Positions 45,429 through 55,234 are shown, counted from the first letter of the stretch. The stretch is DNA of 64,000 nt from Sneathiella aquimaris (GCF_026409565.1 NZ_CP112881.1:62001-126000), one strand, 5' to 3'. Numbers and translations are program-made. The notes: a model not told the origin generated them from the letters alone.

Positions 45429-45453
45429 ACTGGGAGAAGCGAGTTCTCCCAGT
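45429..45453 (-). other. Intercistronic hairpin, dctP / dctQ
   Basis: ACTGGGAGAA (45429-45438) and TTCTCCCAGT (45444-45453) form a perfect 10-bp stem with a 5-base loop between the binding-protein stop and the small-permease start. On the minus strand a T-rich stretch follows, so it may be a partial terminator or an mRNA stabiliser. Either would favour binding protein over permeases. Confidence 0.65.
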
Positions 45454-45486
45454 ATAAACACAGTTACAGTTTGAAGAATATGCTGC

Positions 45487-46584
<1,098 letters not shown>

Positions 46585-46736
46585 CTACTGAAGTTTGACC
46601 AAAAAGAATAATGTCTAATCGTGATTTTGGTATCACGAAATCAAATACCTGACTTGCGGTTATATTCTGTTGAAAGGGTGATGTCCGGTTGGGCAGTTGA
46701 GGCAGTCCGTTCGCCTCAACTGCTGTTGGGTAGGGA

Positions 46737-47453
46737 TTAGAACATAAACTTGGTTCCAAGAACAAATTGCCATGCTCCTGCTTTTTCCCCTTCTTCTTTG
46801 GCCCAGTCTGCTGTCTGGCCAAAGGTTCGCTCGTAAACCACGCCCACATAAGGAGAGAGGGCGTGATCCCAGACATCGTAACTTAATCTGACGCCCAGTT
46901 CGGCGCGATTGAAACCAGATCCGGAATTGATTTCACGGTCACTGGAAAACGCGCCTGAAAGTTCAGCCGATGGGGTCAGGATCAGAGAGTTGGTCAGCAA
47001 CAGCTCATACTCGATGTCCAGACTCATTGAAACGTCGCCTTTTTCACTAAGATACAGGTCTGCATCCACCTCAAACCACTGCGGGGCGAGCCCTACAACG
47101 CCGATCACGCCAAACAGTCGATCCGGGCCCTGAGGACTATCAATTCGGACACCGCCTTTCAGGTCCCAGAAATCTGCAATGGGCGTTTGCAGGGTTACCT
47201 GGTTGGTCGCAGCTTCCAGAATGTCTTTCTCAAGGTCATATTCACCATTACTTTCCCACCGAATTTTCAGGCTATCGTTGCCATAAAAAGCATCGCCATC
47301 CCAAACCAGAAGAGTATCGCCGTCGTCGGATGCCCGAAATTCAAGCGTTTCCAATTGAACGCCATAATAGGGCTCTTCCGCGCGGGCCAGGCCGATTACG
47401 AATAGAAAGACAAAGAAAGCATTTAACGCCGGGGTTAAAAGAAAGCGGATCAT
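46737..47453 (-). CDS. copB: Copper resistance protein B (outer membrane)
   Basis: This 238-aa CopB-family protein has a signal peptide (about 1-25, ending GLARA) and a beta-barrel pattern ending in aromatic Phe. Motifs include YYGVQLETLEFRASDDGDTL and LSYDVWDHALSPYVGVVYER. The Met/His-rich N-terminal segment of plasmid CopB is missing. CopB works with the CopA oxidase in copper sequestration in the outer envelope. It overlaps the copA stop by four bases. Confidence 0.9.
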   Translation of the reverse strand: MIRFLLTPALNAFFVFLFVIGLARAEEPYYGVQLETLEFRASDDGDTLLVWDGDAFYGNDSLKIRWESNGEYDLEKDILEAATNQVTLQTPIADFWDLKGGVRIDSPQGPDRLFGVIGVVGLAPQWFEVDADLYLSEKGDVSMSLDIEYELLLTNSLILTPSAELSGAFSSDREINSGSGFNRAELGVRLSYDVWDHALSPYVGVVYERTFGQTADWAKEEGEKAGAWQFVLGTKFMF

Positions 47454-49228
47454 TGAACGGCCTCCTTGTCGGAAGAAGAGGGCGCCGCATTGTCTGGACC
47501 GCCGATTACCTCAATTTTACGAAACATGCCGCTGGCTGCGTGATAGGAAAGATGACAGTGAAACGCCCACTGACCTTCCGCATCGACTTCAGTTTCAGAA
47601 TAAACTGTTGTTCCGGGTGCCACACTAATCGTGTGCTTGACCGGATCCCACTTACCGGCGCCTACATCCAATATGCTCCACATGCCATGCAAGTGCATTG
47701 GGTGGGTCATCATGGTTTCATTGACAAATTTAAACCGTACCCGTTCACCATATTGCAGGCGGATTGGTTCGGCATCGTCATATTTCACGCCATTTATCGA
47801 CCAGATATACCGCTCCATATTTCCGGTTAATCTGAGTTCAATTTCACGCGTGGCTTCTCGATCCTCATAAAGTGGTTTCTGTGCTTTGAGATCGGCATAA
47901 GACAGGAACTTCCCGCCGTTTGCCGCTTTTGGCGTCAATCCACTGCCAGACGCATAAAACGGGTCCTCCTTATCAGGCTTGGACGTCATGTTGGAATGAT
48001 CCATGCCTGCCATATTGCCCTGCTTCATGGACGTCATGTTGGAATGATCCATGCCTGCCATATTGTCCTGTTTCATGGACGTCATTTTGGAATGGTCCAT
48101 GCCTGCCATATTGTCCTGTTTCATGGACGTCATGTTAGAATGGTCCATGCCAGCCATATTGCTGTGATCCATGCCCATATCGGCCATGGTCAGCAAGGGA
48201 TCTTCTCGCATTTCTGGAATAGGGGCGGTCATGCCTGGCCGAGGGGCAAGGGTGCCCCGTGCATAGGCTGTACGCCCCATACTTTCCGCAAACAGGGTAT
48301 AGGCCTTGTCGTCCATCGGACGGACGATGACGTCATATGTTTCCGCGACACCGATCCGAAGTTCGTCAACTTTAACAGGTTGCACGGGGTTTCCGTCGGC
48401 GGCGACCACTGTCATGGTGAGCCCTGGAATACGCACGTCGAAATAGGTCATGGCAGATGAATTGATCAAACGCAGGCGGATCCGGTCTGCGGGTTTAAAC
48501 AATCCCGTCCAGTTCTGATCGGGGCCCTTTCCATTGATCAGTGGCGTAAAGCCTTGCAGGTCTTCAATATCGGTTGGCATCATGCGCATGCTTCCCCACG
48601 CCATGCGGTCCTTAAGTGTTTTTTCGAGGCCGTTTTCTGTGGCATCCTTGAAGAAATCCCCCACGGTCTGTTGCTTGCGATTATAGTAATCGGGCATCAT
48701 TTTAAGATTGCGCATGATCCGATCGCCTGAATGGGGATGTTTGTCCGTGAATTGAACAACATAATCCCGATCATACCGGAAAGGTTCCCGATCTTTGGGG
48801 GTGATTACAATTGCCCCATAGGCGCCATCGGGCTCCTGAAAACCGGAATGACTGTGAAACCAGTAGGTCCCGGATTGGACGATCGGGAATTTATAGGTGA
48901 AGGTTTCCCCGGGGGCGATACCCGGATAGCTGATTTCCGGAACCCCATCCATCTGGTAGGGCAAAATTAAACCATGCCAGTGAATGGAGGTTTTTTCCGT
49001 CAGGTTATTGGTCACATTGATGGTGACTTCTTCCCCTTCCTTGAAGGTTAAAACCGGACCGGGAGAGGCCCCATTATAACCGATGCCTTCTTTTACAAAC
49101 TCGCCGGTATTAATGGTGACCCGATCAACGCTCAGGTTATAGGTTTCGGCGGCTGCCGGGCTTGCCAAAACGGCAGAGAGCAGGGCCGTTACGGCCAGAG
49201 CCACGCTTTTTTCGAAATGAAATTTCAT
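47450..49228 (-). CDS. copA: Multicopper oxidase, copper resistance protein A
   Basis: This 592-aa periplasmic copper oxidase has a signal peptide (about 1-27) and three cupredoxin domains. Type 2/3 ligands are visible in HWHG and WFHSHSG, and HPMHLHG and HCHLSYHAASGM lie at the C-terminus. A Met/His-rich linker (about 350-415) contains four 16-residue repeats. The N-terminus lacks twin arginines, although most CopA proteins are Tat exported. It probably oxidises Cu(I) and binds copper. It lies downstream of copI. Confidence 0.95.
   Translation of the reverse strand: MKFHFEKSVALAVTALLSAVLASPAAAETYNLSVDRVTINTGEFVKEGIGYNGASPGPVLTFKEGEEVTINVTNNLTEKTSIHWHGLILPYQMDGVPEISYPGIAPGETFTYKFPIVQSGTYWFHSHSGFQEPDGAYGAIVITPKDREPFRYDRDYVVQFTDKHPHSGDRIMRNLKMMPDYYNRKQQTVGDFFKDATENGLEKTLKDRMAWGSMRMMPTDIEDLQGFTPLINGKGPDQNWTGLFKPADRIRLRLINSSAMTYFDVRIPGLTMTVVAADGNPVQPVKVDELRIGVAETYDVIVRPMDDKAYTLFAESMGRTAYARGTLAPRPGMTAPIPEMREDPLLTMADMGMDHSNMAGMDHSNMTSMKQDNMAGMDHSKMTSMKQDNMAGMDHSNMTSMKQGNMAGMDHSNMTSKPDKEDPFYASGSGLTPKAANGGKFLSYADLKAQKPLYEDREATREIELRLTGNMERYIWSINGVKYDDAEPIRLQYGERVRFKFVNETMMTHPMHLHGMWSILDVGAGKWDPVKHTISVAPGTTVYSETEVDAEGQWAFHCHLSYHAASGMFRKIEVIGGPDNAAPSSSDKEAVQ
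47981..48172 (-). repeat. Four 48-bp tandem repeats in copA
   Basis: Copies start at 47981, 48029, 48077 and 48125 with period 48. Each encodes 16 residues of the type MDHSNMTSMKQDNMAG. Copies differ at a few bases (Asn/Lys, Asp/Gly changes), so array length may vary by slippage. The reading frame is kept. Confidence 0.95.
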
Positions 49229-49253
49229 TGGACTTCCTCATTATGGAAAAGAG

Positions 49254-49279
49254 GGCACTCCCCGGTTAGGAGGAGTGCC
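49254..49279 (-). other. Intercistronic hairpin, copI / copA
   Basis: GGCACTCC (49254-49261) and GGAGTGCC (49272-49279) form an 8-bp stem with a 10-base loop between copI and copA. Without a T run on the minus strand it looks like an mRNA-stability or partial read-through element rather than a strong terminator. Confidence 0.55.
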
Positions 49280-49286
49280 TGCGGCC

Positions 49287-49853
49287 TTATTTGATCTGCA
49301 TTTTTCCAAGCATTCCGGACTCGTAGTGACCGGGTATGTTGCACGCAAATTCAAGGTTGGTCTTTTCCGAAAAGGTCCAGATAACCTCATCAGATTTCCC
49401 AGGCTCTACCAGCACACTGTTTGGATCGTCATGATCCATCGTTTTGCCATTGCCCATGTCCATTTTCATCATGTCACGGTTTATTTTGTCCGCTTCCAAT
49501 GCACCATGTTCCATCATCATCCTCATTTCTTCCTGATGCTTCGAATGCATTGCGGCAGTTCCGATATTAAATTCATGAACGAAGTCACCGGTATTCACGA
49601 CTTTAAAACGGACAGTCTCACCCTTTTTGATGTTGATCTCTTCAGGTTCGTAATAATTATCCCGCATGATCACGGTTATTTCGCGGGTCACATCCGCGGC
49701 AGACCCTGCCTTACCGATTTTCGGTGCCTTGCCGCCATCATGTTGGTCATCATTATGGGTTCCGGACGCCACCGCCAGACCGCTCCCAAAGGTAAGCATG
49801 GCCAAAAGAGTCGCTGTTGAAAGGGTGTTCAAATATGTGTGTTTGATTTTCAT
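49287..49853 (-). CDS. copI: CopI-like periplasmic cupredoxin
   Basis: This 188-aa protein has a signal peptide (about 1-30) and a cupredoxin domain with the type 1 site His in DFVHEFN, Cys in FACNIPGHYESGM, then His and Met. A Met/His-rich insert (about 95-135) adds further copper ligands. It resembles CopI, a periplasmic copper-tolerance protein. ATG 49853 removes a seven-residue extension. It leads copI-copA-copB. Confidence 0.85.
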   Translation of the reverse strand: MKIKHTYLNTLSTATLLAMLTFGSGLAVASGTHNDDQHDGGKAPKIGKAGSAADVTREITVIMRDNYYEPEEINIKKGETVRFKVVNTGDFVHEFNIGTAAMHSKHQEEMRMMMEHGALEADKINRDMMKMDMGNGKTMDHDDPNSVLVEPGKSDEVIWTFSEKTNLEFACNIPGHYESGMLGKMQIK

Positions 49854-50005
49854 AAGGGTATCCCTCAAACACATATCTTCAGTTGAGCAGACAACTTTGT
49901 CTCTCAGTTTCAGATATGTTTATCGATATAAAAATTAGAAATGGAACGGAAAGAACGACCGTGCGTGGAAACGCCGGGGCTCAATCCGATAAAGACAAAT
50001 CTAGT

Positions 50006-50383
50006 TTATGATCGTGGAGGGTAGGGCAGCGGCCCTGTCTCGCGAGAATTGAGTTTATTCTCTACGGTAAAGAATTTGTGGTTTGACGAAAGAACGGAGG
50101 TCATTTGCACGGATACGGGCAGTAAGACATTCGTACAAACAACCATCCCGCAATTGTCAAAATGCGCTGTTGATCCGTGATGGGAAGAATTCTCTTCTTG
50201 TTGCTGAGAGAGTGTTGCAGAGGCAGGATCTGTTTGGTGATCCATTGATGCAAAGCTGTCGGACAAAGACAGGTCAAACACAAACAGCGTCGCCAACAGC
50301 AAAGCCATTGCCTTTTTAAACGTGCTTTTTTTCAACTCGGTCAACGCCAACTCAGAAAACCTCAATAATCCTATAACCGACAT
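50006..50383 (-). CDS. Small secreted hypothetical protein beside the cop genes
   Basis: This 125-aa frame encodes a hydrophobic segment (MALLLATLFVFDLSLSDSFA) that looks like a signal peptide, then a His/Ser-rich part with HHGSTAHFDNCGMVVC. I do not recognise a family. If translation starts at ATG 50308, the signal peptide would be N-terminal and the product 100 aa. It is upstream of copI on the same strand, which suggests metal handling. The start is uncertain and no clear ribosome site is seen. Confidence 0.5.
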   Translation of the reverse strand: MSVIGLLRFSELALTELKKSTFKKAMALLLATLFVFDLSLSDSFASMDHQTDPASATLSQQQEENSSHHGSTAHFDNCGMVVCTNVLLPVSVQMTSVLSSNHKFFTVENKLNSRETGPLPYPPRS

Positions 50384-50482
50384 ATAAACAGCCAGTAATC
50401 AGAATTCAAGAAATTTGGAACAGGGTCTGGTAAATTGGTGACAGGTTCAGATTACAGACGGTTTTCTGATCGCCGGCGTTGG

Positions 50483-51142
50483 TTATATTCCGACCAGCGG
50501 TTGTAAAAGCTTGCTGAAGAACCCAGAAAATTTCAACGGTGCATCCGTCGCAATCAGGCAGATACAATCTTTGTCAGTATCGGCAACCGGTTGATGGGTG
50601 ATTGCACTGTCAAGGTCCGCAATATCACCGAACTGAAATCGTCCGAGTTCGTCAATATAGGACCCTTTCAGGATCATCGTGATTTCCTGACCTGTATGGC
50701 TATGCTCCGGTATAGGGGTGCCCGGTGAGATTTTCAGAAGCCTGAGAACTCCTTTTTTGCGGCTGCCATTTGATACTGACAAAGGATAATGGCTAACGCC
50801 GGGAATGAGTTTTTTCCACGGGATATCTTCCAGATGCACAGGCAACTGGCTTGCCAGCGGTGCAGGAACTCCCTTATCTACATACTCTGATGCAAAGGAC
50901 AGATCTGCCGACGGGTCTTCCTGTTCCAGCATGTCAACGGAGGGCGGCGTGCTTATCACGTCACTTGGCTCAGAATCCAACAGATACAATGCTGCAATGT
51001 CTTCCATTAACTGCATATTTTTTCGGCATTCCGGGCAAAGCGCCAGATGGGTAGCCACAACGACAGAAATCGTTTCTGTCAATGTGCCATTTACATAGGC
51101 CATGAGCGTATCATCGCCGATATGATGTTTAATCGTATTCAT
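50483..51142 (-). CDS. chrR: ChrR-type anti-sigma factor with cupin domain
   Basis: This 219-aa zinc-binding anti-sigma factor opens with HHIGDDTLMAYVNGTLTE, then the zinc-site His and CPEC (His-His-Cys-Cys), which inhibit the partner sigma. The C-terminal cupin (about 110-205) contains EHSHTGQEITMIL and is needed in Rhodobacter for release by singlet oxygen. It overlaps the sigma gene by four bases. It very probably controls the two convergent operons next to it. Confidence 0.93.
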   Translation of the reverse strand: MNTIKHHIGDDTLMAYVNGTLTETISVVVATHLALCPECRKNMQLMEDIAALYLLDSEPSDVISTPPSVDMLEQEDPSADLSFASEYVDKGVPAPLASQLPVHLEDIPWKKLIPGVSHYPLSVSNGSRKKGVLRLLKISPGTPIPEHSHTGQEITMILKGSYIDELGRFQFGDIADLDSAITHQPVADTDKDCICLIATDAPLKFSGFFSKLLQPLVGI

Positions 51143-51699
51143 GAAACACCGTCTAATTCGTTCCGTATTTTACCAAAAGCCAGTCGAATGCGCGATTTGA
51201 CTGTCCCAAGAGGCAAATTCAAGGCCTCTGCAATTTCCGCATGGGATTTGTCTTCGTAAAAAGACATTGTAATGATCCTTATCTGTTCCGGCGGCAATTT
51301 CGCAACGGCCTTCCGAATAATGTTGCCCTCTTGTTTGCGGCTTACCGATTGTTCCCCGGTTTCGGGGCTGTCCGGAATGTAACTTGGATCATGGGGATCT
51401 GGTTCAGGTCGTAAATCCTTCCGTATCCGATCGATCTTCACATTCCGGGCAATCGTATAAATCCATGTAGAAGCGGAGGCTTTGCTACTGTCGAAAAGTC
51501 GGGCTTTCTGCCAAACCTTCAACATTGTTTCCTGCAGAATTTCTTCTGCATTATTTTCCATGACGCCCTGCGACAACAAGAAAGACTTGAGCCGAGGAGC
51601 GATGGAATGGAAAAGACGGTGATAGGCCTTTTGATCCTGTAAACGAGCGATTGCCGTCAGATCATCGTTCAGATCGTTTGGGGTGGCGTTATTTGCCAT
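51139..51699 (-). CDS. rpoE: ECF RNA polymerase sigma factor (RpoE/ChrR-regulated)
   Basis: This 186-aa sigma has region 2 (NAEEILQETMLKVWQKARLF, STWIYTIARNVKIDRIRK) and region 4 (MSFYEDKSHAEIAEALNLPL, GTVKSRIRLAFGKIR). ATG 51699 follows GAGGGA; the longer frame is unlikely. It is cotranscribed with chrR. The TGATCC-N18-TATAC promoter at 51781-51809 suggests it reads its own gene. Confidence 0.93.
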   Translation of the reverse strand: MANNATPNDLNDDLTAIARLQDQKAYHRLFHSIAPRLKSFLLSQGVMENNAEEILQETMLKVWQKARLFDSSKASASTWIYTIARNVKIDRIRKDLRPEPDPHDPSYIPDSPETGEQSVSRKQEGNIIRKAVAKLPPEQIRIITMSFYEDKSHAEIAEALNLPLGTVKSRIRLAFGKIRNELDGVS

Positions 51700-51780
51700 T
51701 GTCCCTCGCTTCGTGTCGTCAATCGATACTGTTCGATTAGGTTGTCCCACCAGCTCTTCCTTACCGCTTCTGTATAATCT

Positions 51781-51809
51781 GTATACGCAGACAAATTAGA
51801 ACTGGATCA
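51781..51809 (-). promoter_or_regulatory. ECF sigma promoter of rpoE-chrR
   Basis: On the minus strand TGATCC (51809-51804), an 18-base spacer ending GCG, and TATAC (51785-51781). As I remember it, the Rhodobacter sigma-E consensus is TGATCC, 18 bases, then a TAAGA-type -10. The element lies about 80 bases before the sigma ATG and fits autoregulation. Confidence 0.75.
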
Positions 51810-51827
51810 GCAGAGCAATTAAAATTG

Positions 51828-51856
51828 TGATCTAAAGTGTATAGAAACCCGTAGAA
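51828..51856 (+). promoter_or_regulatory. Weaker ECF sigma promoter of the FAD oxidoreductase operon
   Basis: TGATCT (51828-51833), an 18-base spacer ending CCCG, and TAGAA (51852-51856) match the same pattern with one change in the -35 and a weaker -10. It is back to back with the rpoE promoter. The -10 overlaps the AAGGAGGA ribosome-like site, so the start point needs testing. Confidence 0.5.
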
Positions 51857-51874
51857 GGAGGATAGAATAACTTT

Positions 51875-51892
51875 ATGAGAGCATCGGCATGA
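51875..51892 (+). other. Possible five-codon leader ORF
   Basis: ATG AGA GCA TCG GCA TGA starts 11 bases after AAGGAGGA (51856-51863). Its stop overlaps the start codon of the FAD oxidoreductase (ATGA). It could couple translation into the main gene, which itself has only a weak GAGAG site. Confidence 0.35.
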
Positions 51893-53217
51893 AAAAAATT
51901 GCAGTGATAGGGAGCGGGATTTCAGGGTTGTCCGCTGCGTGGCTTTTAGCAAAAAAACATGATGTGACGCTGTTGGAAAAAGACGATCGCCTGGGGGGTC
52001 ATAGCAACACTGTCTCTGCCGATGGACATAATATCGACACTGGTTTCATCGTATATAATACGAAAAACTACCCCAACCTTGTTAATTTTTTCAGAGAATT
52101 GCAGATCGATACAGATCCCACAGAAATGTCGTTCAGTGTATCGATGGGGGATGGGGCGCTGGAATATTCAGGAACGTCAGTCGGCGGCTTGTTTGCGCAG
52201 AAATCCAATCTTCTAAGTCCGTCATTCTGGAAAATGCTGATGGAGATCAGACGGTTTTACAAGGAAGCTCCAGAAATTTTTACGGCCGAACAGACACAGT
52301 TCATAACGCTTGGAGATTTTCTGAAAAAAGGTGGGTACAGTCGGGAATTGATTGATAACCATCTGCTGCCTATGGGGGCTGCGATCTGGTCGACGCCGGC
52401 CAGTGATATGATGAATTATCCGGCAGCAACCTTCATCAGATTTTGTCAAAATCATGGGCTTCTTCAACTGAAAGACCGACCTGAATGGCGAACCGTCCAG
52501 CAGGGCAGCCAACAATATGTAAATAAAGTCGCGAAAATATTGGGCGATAAAATCAAACTCAACACGGCGGTTGAAAGCATTCATCCCGAACGGTCCGGTG
52601 TGATGGTCCAATCGCGAAACGGCTCGGTTCAACGGTTTGATGACGTGGTGATTGCGACCCATGCAGATCAGGCACTTTCAATGATCAGCGAGCCCAGCCA
52701 GATGCAGCAAAAAATACTTGGCTCTTTCAAATATGAAAAGAACCTGGCCGTCTTGCACAGTGATGAACGGTTTATGCCTAAACGTCAAAATGCCTGGGCC
52801 AGTTGGAATTATCTGACCCATTCTACCGATGATCAGGAAAAACAGCAGCTGTCCATGACTTACTGGATGAACAGGCTACAAAATATTTCAGCACAGAAAA
52901 ATTATCTGGTGACCCTCAATCCGGCGATCCAGATCGAAGAAGGCACTGTGATCCGAAGTTTTCCTTATGAGCATCCGTTATTTGATACCGCTGCGATTGC
53001 GGCACAGCACAGGCTGTGGAACCTTCAGGGTCAAAATCGTCTTTGGTTTTGCGGCAGCTATTTTGGGTACGGTTTTCATGAAGATGGGATACAATCTGGC
53101 CTTGCTGTTGCAGAAGCGTTGGGCGGCCTGCGGCGGCCCTGGGCGCATGATATACGGCAGTCCAGGATTTGTCTGCCGAATGATTGGATGGGCGCAGAAT
53201 TGACGCGTGTGGCATAA
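51889..53217 (+). CDS. FAD-dependent amine-oxidase-type oxidoreductase
   Basis: This 442-aa flavoprotein has the dinucleotide motif IGSGISGLSAAWLLAKKHDV at its N-terminus, followed by EKDDRLGGHSNTV, and a C-terminal FAD block ending in the LWFCGSYFGYGFHEDG motif. Members of this group sit with DUF1365 and CFA-type methyltransferases in singlet-oxygen regulons. In Rhodobacter the corresponding enzyme acts in fatty-acid modification (RSP_1091 by my memory). The next gene begins 4 bases after its stop. Confidence 0.88.
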   Translation: MKKIAVIGSGISGLSAAWLLAKKHDVTLLEKDDRLGGHSNTVSADGHNIDTGFIVYNTKNYPNLVNFFRELQIDTDPTEMSFSVSMGDGALEYSGTSVGGLFAQKSNLLSPSFWKMLMEIRRFYKEAPEIFTAEQTQFITLGDFLKKGGYSRELIDNHLLPMGAAIWSTPASDMMNYPAATFIRFCQNHGLLQLKDRPEWRTVQQGSQQYVNKVAKILGDKIKLNTAVESIHPERSGVMVQSRNGSVQRFDDVVIATHADQALSMISEPSQMQQKILGSFKYEKNLAVLHSDERFMPKRQNAWASWNYLTHSTDDQEKQQLSMTYWMNRLQNISAQKNYLVTLNPAIQIEEGTVIRSFPYEHPLFDTAAIAAQHRLWNLQGQNRLWFCGSYFGYGFHEDGIQSGLAVAEALGGLRRPWAHDIRQSRICLPNDWMGAELTRVA

Positions 53218-53221
53218 CTGG

Positions 53222-53989
53222 ATGTTGAAAAGCTCACTTTATCAAGGGATCGTTACCCATCGGCGGTTAAAGCCGGTTGGGCATCTTTTGCAGTACCGCC
53301 TTTTTTATCTTCTGATCGATTTGGATGAATTTGATCTGCTGGACAAAAGCCTGTCTTTTTTGTCGGTCGGCAAGAAGAATATTTGCAGCCTGTATCAATC
53401 TGATTTTGGTGAAAATAACCCGGCAGATCTTAAAGCCTACATCCTGGGCAAGTTGCAGGCAGAGGGAATTGAGACACCCATTTCCCGGATCAGCCTGCTT
53501 TGCGTTCCCAGATTGTTTGGCTATGCCTTTAATCCGATATCGGTCTATTACTGTTATGGGGCAGAGAATACCGTTGTGGCTGTCGTTTATGAGGTCCGCA
53601 ATACCTTTGGTGAACAGCATACCTATGTTTTTTCGGTCACCGACAGTTACCCCCAGAAAATTCTGAAGCATTATTGTGCCAAGAAATTCTATGTTTCGCC
53701 TTTTATGCCGATGGATTGCCAATATAATTTTTCTTTGCTTCCCCCGTCCGATGAGATTGCGGTTTCCATTCGTCAATTTCATGAGGGCAGCCCGATTATG
53801 AACGCGTCCTTTCACGGCACGCGTTCTGAACTGACCAGCCGAACACTTGGTCAGGCTTTGCTCAAATTCCCCTTTAACAGTCTAAAAGTCATTACCGGCA
53901 TCCATTGGGAGGCGTTAAAACTTTGGCTTAAGGGACTGAAAGTTGTCGACCGCTTCGATACGCCAACAAAAGAGATGCAGGAGAAATAA
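53222..53989 (+). CDS. DUF1365 family protein
   Basis: This 255-aa protein starts SLYQGIVTHRRLKP after a short lead and has the DUF1365 stretches FGYAFNPISVYYCYG, VVAVVYEVRNTFGEQHTYV and KKFYVSPFMPMDCQYNF. The biochemical function is unknown, but the family nearly always accompanies the FAD oxidoreductase and CFA-like enzyme. ATG 53222 is used; a GTG at 53207 is in frame. The stop abuts the next start. Confidence 0.87.
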   Translation: MLKSSLYQGIVTHRRLKPVGHLLQYRLFYLLIDLDEFDLLDKSLSFLSVGKKNICSLYQSDFGENNPADLKAYILGKLQAEGIETPISRISLLCVPRLFGYAFNPISVYYCYGAENTVVAVVYEVRNTFGEQHTYVFSVTDSYPQKILKHYCAKKFYVSPFMPMDCQYNFSLLPPSDEIAVSIRQFHEGSPIMNASFHGTRSELTSRTLGQALLKFPFNSLKVITGIHWEALKLWLKGLKVVDRFDTPTKEMQEK

Positions 53990-55234
53990 ATGTCCGACGT
54001 TACCCACAAGCCGAAGGTTTCTGTTTCTGAATACCAACCGGTTTCATTTTCCGCATCGAAATTCAATGATCCCTGGTTGAGCGCTTTTTTACATGTATTG
54101 CAGCGTATCCAGTATGGCCATGTCACCCTTTCCTTGCCCTCGGGCTCGCTTTTTGAGTTTGGTCAGCCTGTGGCAGGCGTAAAGGGCGCACAAATGGATC
54201 TGCATGATATCGGCGCGGTCAAACGGTTTCTCAAGCACAGTGATATTGGCCTTGGAGAGAGCTATATGGACGGGCAATGGTCCTCACCGGATCTGGATGC
54301 CCTGATGCAGGTCGCCTTGTTGAATGAACAATATCTAAAGGAAAGCATCCTTGGCGGACTTCTGACTAAAATACAGCATTTATTTGCCCTTTTTAAAACC
54401 CGCAATACCAGAAGTGGTAGTCGGCGCAATATCGCGCATCATTATGACCTTGGGAATGATTTCTACCGGTTATGGCTTGATCGAACGATGACATATTCGT
54501 CGGCCCTTTTTGGGGAAAACGATCAATCTCTGGCTCAGGCACAAATGAGAAAATATCAGGAAATTGCCAGGATTGCGGGGGTTGAGAAAGGATCTAAAAT
54601 TTTGGAAGTTGGCTGCGGTTGGGGCGGTTTCGCCGAATTTGCGGCCATAGAATATCAGGGTCAAACCGATGGTCTGACCCTGTCAGAAGAACAGCTTGCT
54701 TTTGCCAAGGACCGTTTGTCTTCACAGGGGCTGGAAAAACAGGCGCGTTTTTTTCTGCGGGATTATCGGGATCATCATGGGGATTATGATGCGATCGTAT
54801 CGATCGAGATGTTCGAAGCGGTGGGCCGGGAAAACTGGGACTCGTATTTTCAGTGTTTAAAACAGAACCTGAAGGCGGGCAGGAAAGCCGCCGTACAGGT
54901 GATCACGATCGATGAAAACCGGTATGATACCTATCTTGGGGCGCAGGATTTCATTCAAAAATACATCTTTCCGGGAGGCTTGCTGCCCTCCAAAACAGCG
55001 TTTATGAATTCGGCCCGGAAAAATGGTTTTAACGTCCGCATCTGCCACGAATTCGGAACCGACTATGCGGATACTTTATCTCAGTGGGAAAAAGACTTTC
55101 AGAAGAACTGGCAGAAAATCAGTACGCTTGGTTATGACACACGGTTCAAGCGCATGTGGGAATTTTACCTGAAATACTGCGAAGCGGGTTTCCGCCAGAA
55201 ATCGCTGGATGTGGTTATCTTTGAGTTATCCTGA
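53990..55234 (+). CDS. cfa: Cyclopropane-fatty-acyl-phospholipid synthase family methyltransferase
   Basis: This 414-aa SAM-dependent enzyme acts on unsaturated membrane lipids. It has an N-terminal lipid-binding region (about 30-130), the nucleotide motif ILEVGCGWGGFAEFA and the CFA-type AHHYDLGNDFYRLWLD and IVSIEMFEAVG. In Rhodobacter a similar enzyme makes methylated lipids during singlet-oxygen response. It starts right after DUF1365 and overlaps the carrier gene by 26 bases. Confidence 0.93.
   Translation: MSDVTHKPKVSVSEYQPVSFSASKFNDPWLSAFLHVLQRIQYGHVTLSLPSGSLFEFGQPVAGVKGAQMDLHDIGAVKRFLKHSDIGLGESYMDGQWSSPDLDALMQVALLNEQYLKESILGGLLTKIQHLFALFKTRNTRSGSRRNIAHHYDLGNDFYRLWLDRTMTYSSALFGENDQSLAQAQMRKYQEIARIAGVEKGSKILEVGCGWGGFAEFAAIEYQGQTDGLTLSEEQLAFAKDRLSSQGLEKQARFFLRDYRDHHGDYDAIVSIEMFEAVGRENWDSYFQCLKQNLKAGRKAAVQVITIDENRYDTYLGAQDFIQKYIFPGGLLPSKTAFMNSARKNGFNVRICHEFGTDYADTLSQWEKDFQKNWQKISTLGYDTRFKRMWEFYLKYCEAGFRQKSLDVVIFELS

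Noticed and set aside
47981-48172. CRISPR-like spaced repeats
   Set aside because: The whole 48-bp unit is repeated with no variable spacers, and it keeps the copA reading frame; it is a coding tandem repeat.
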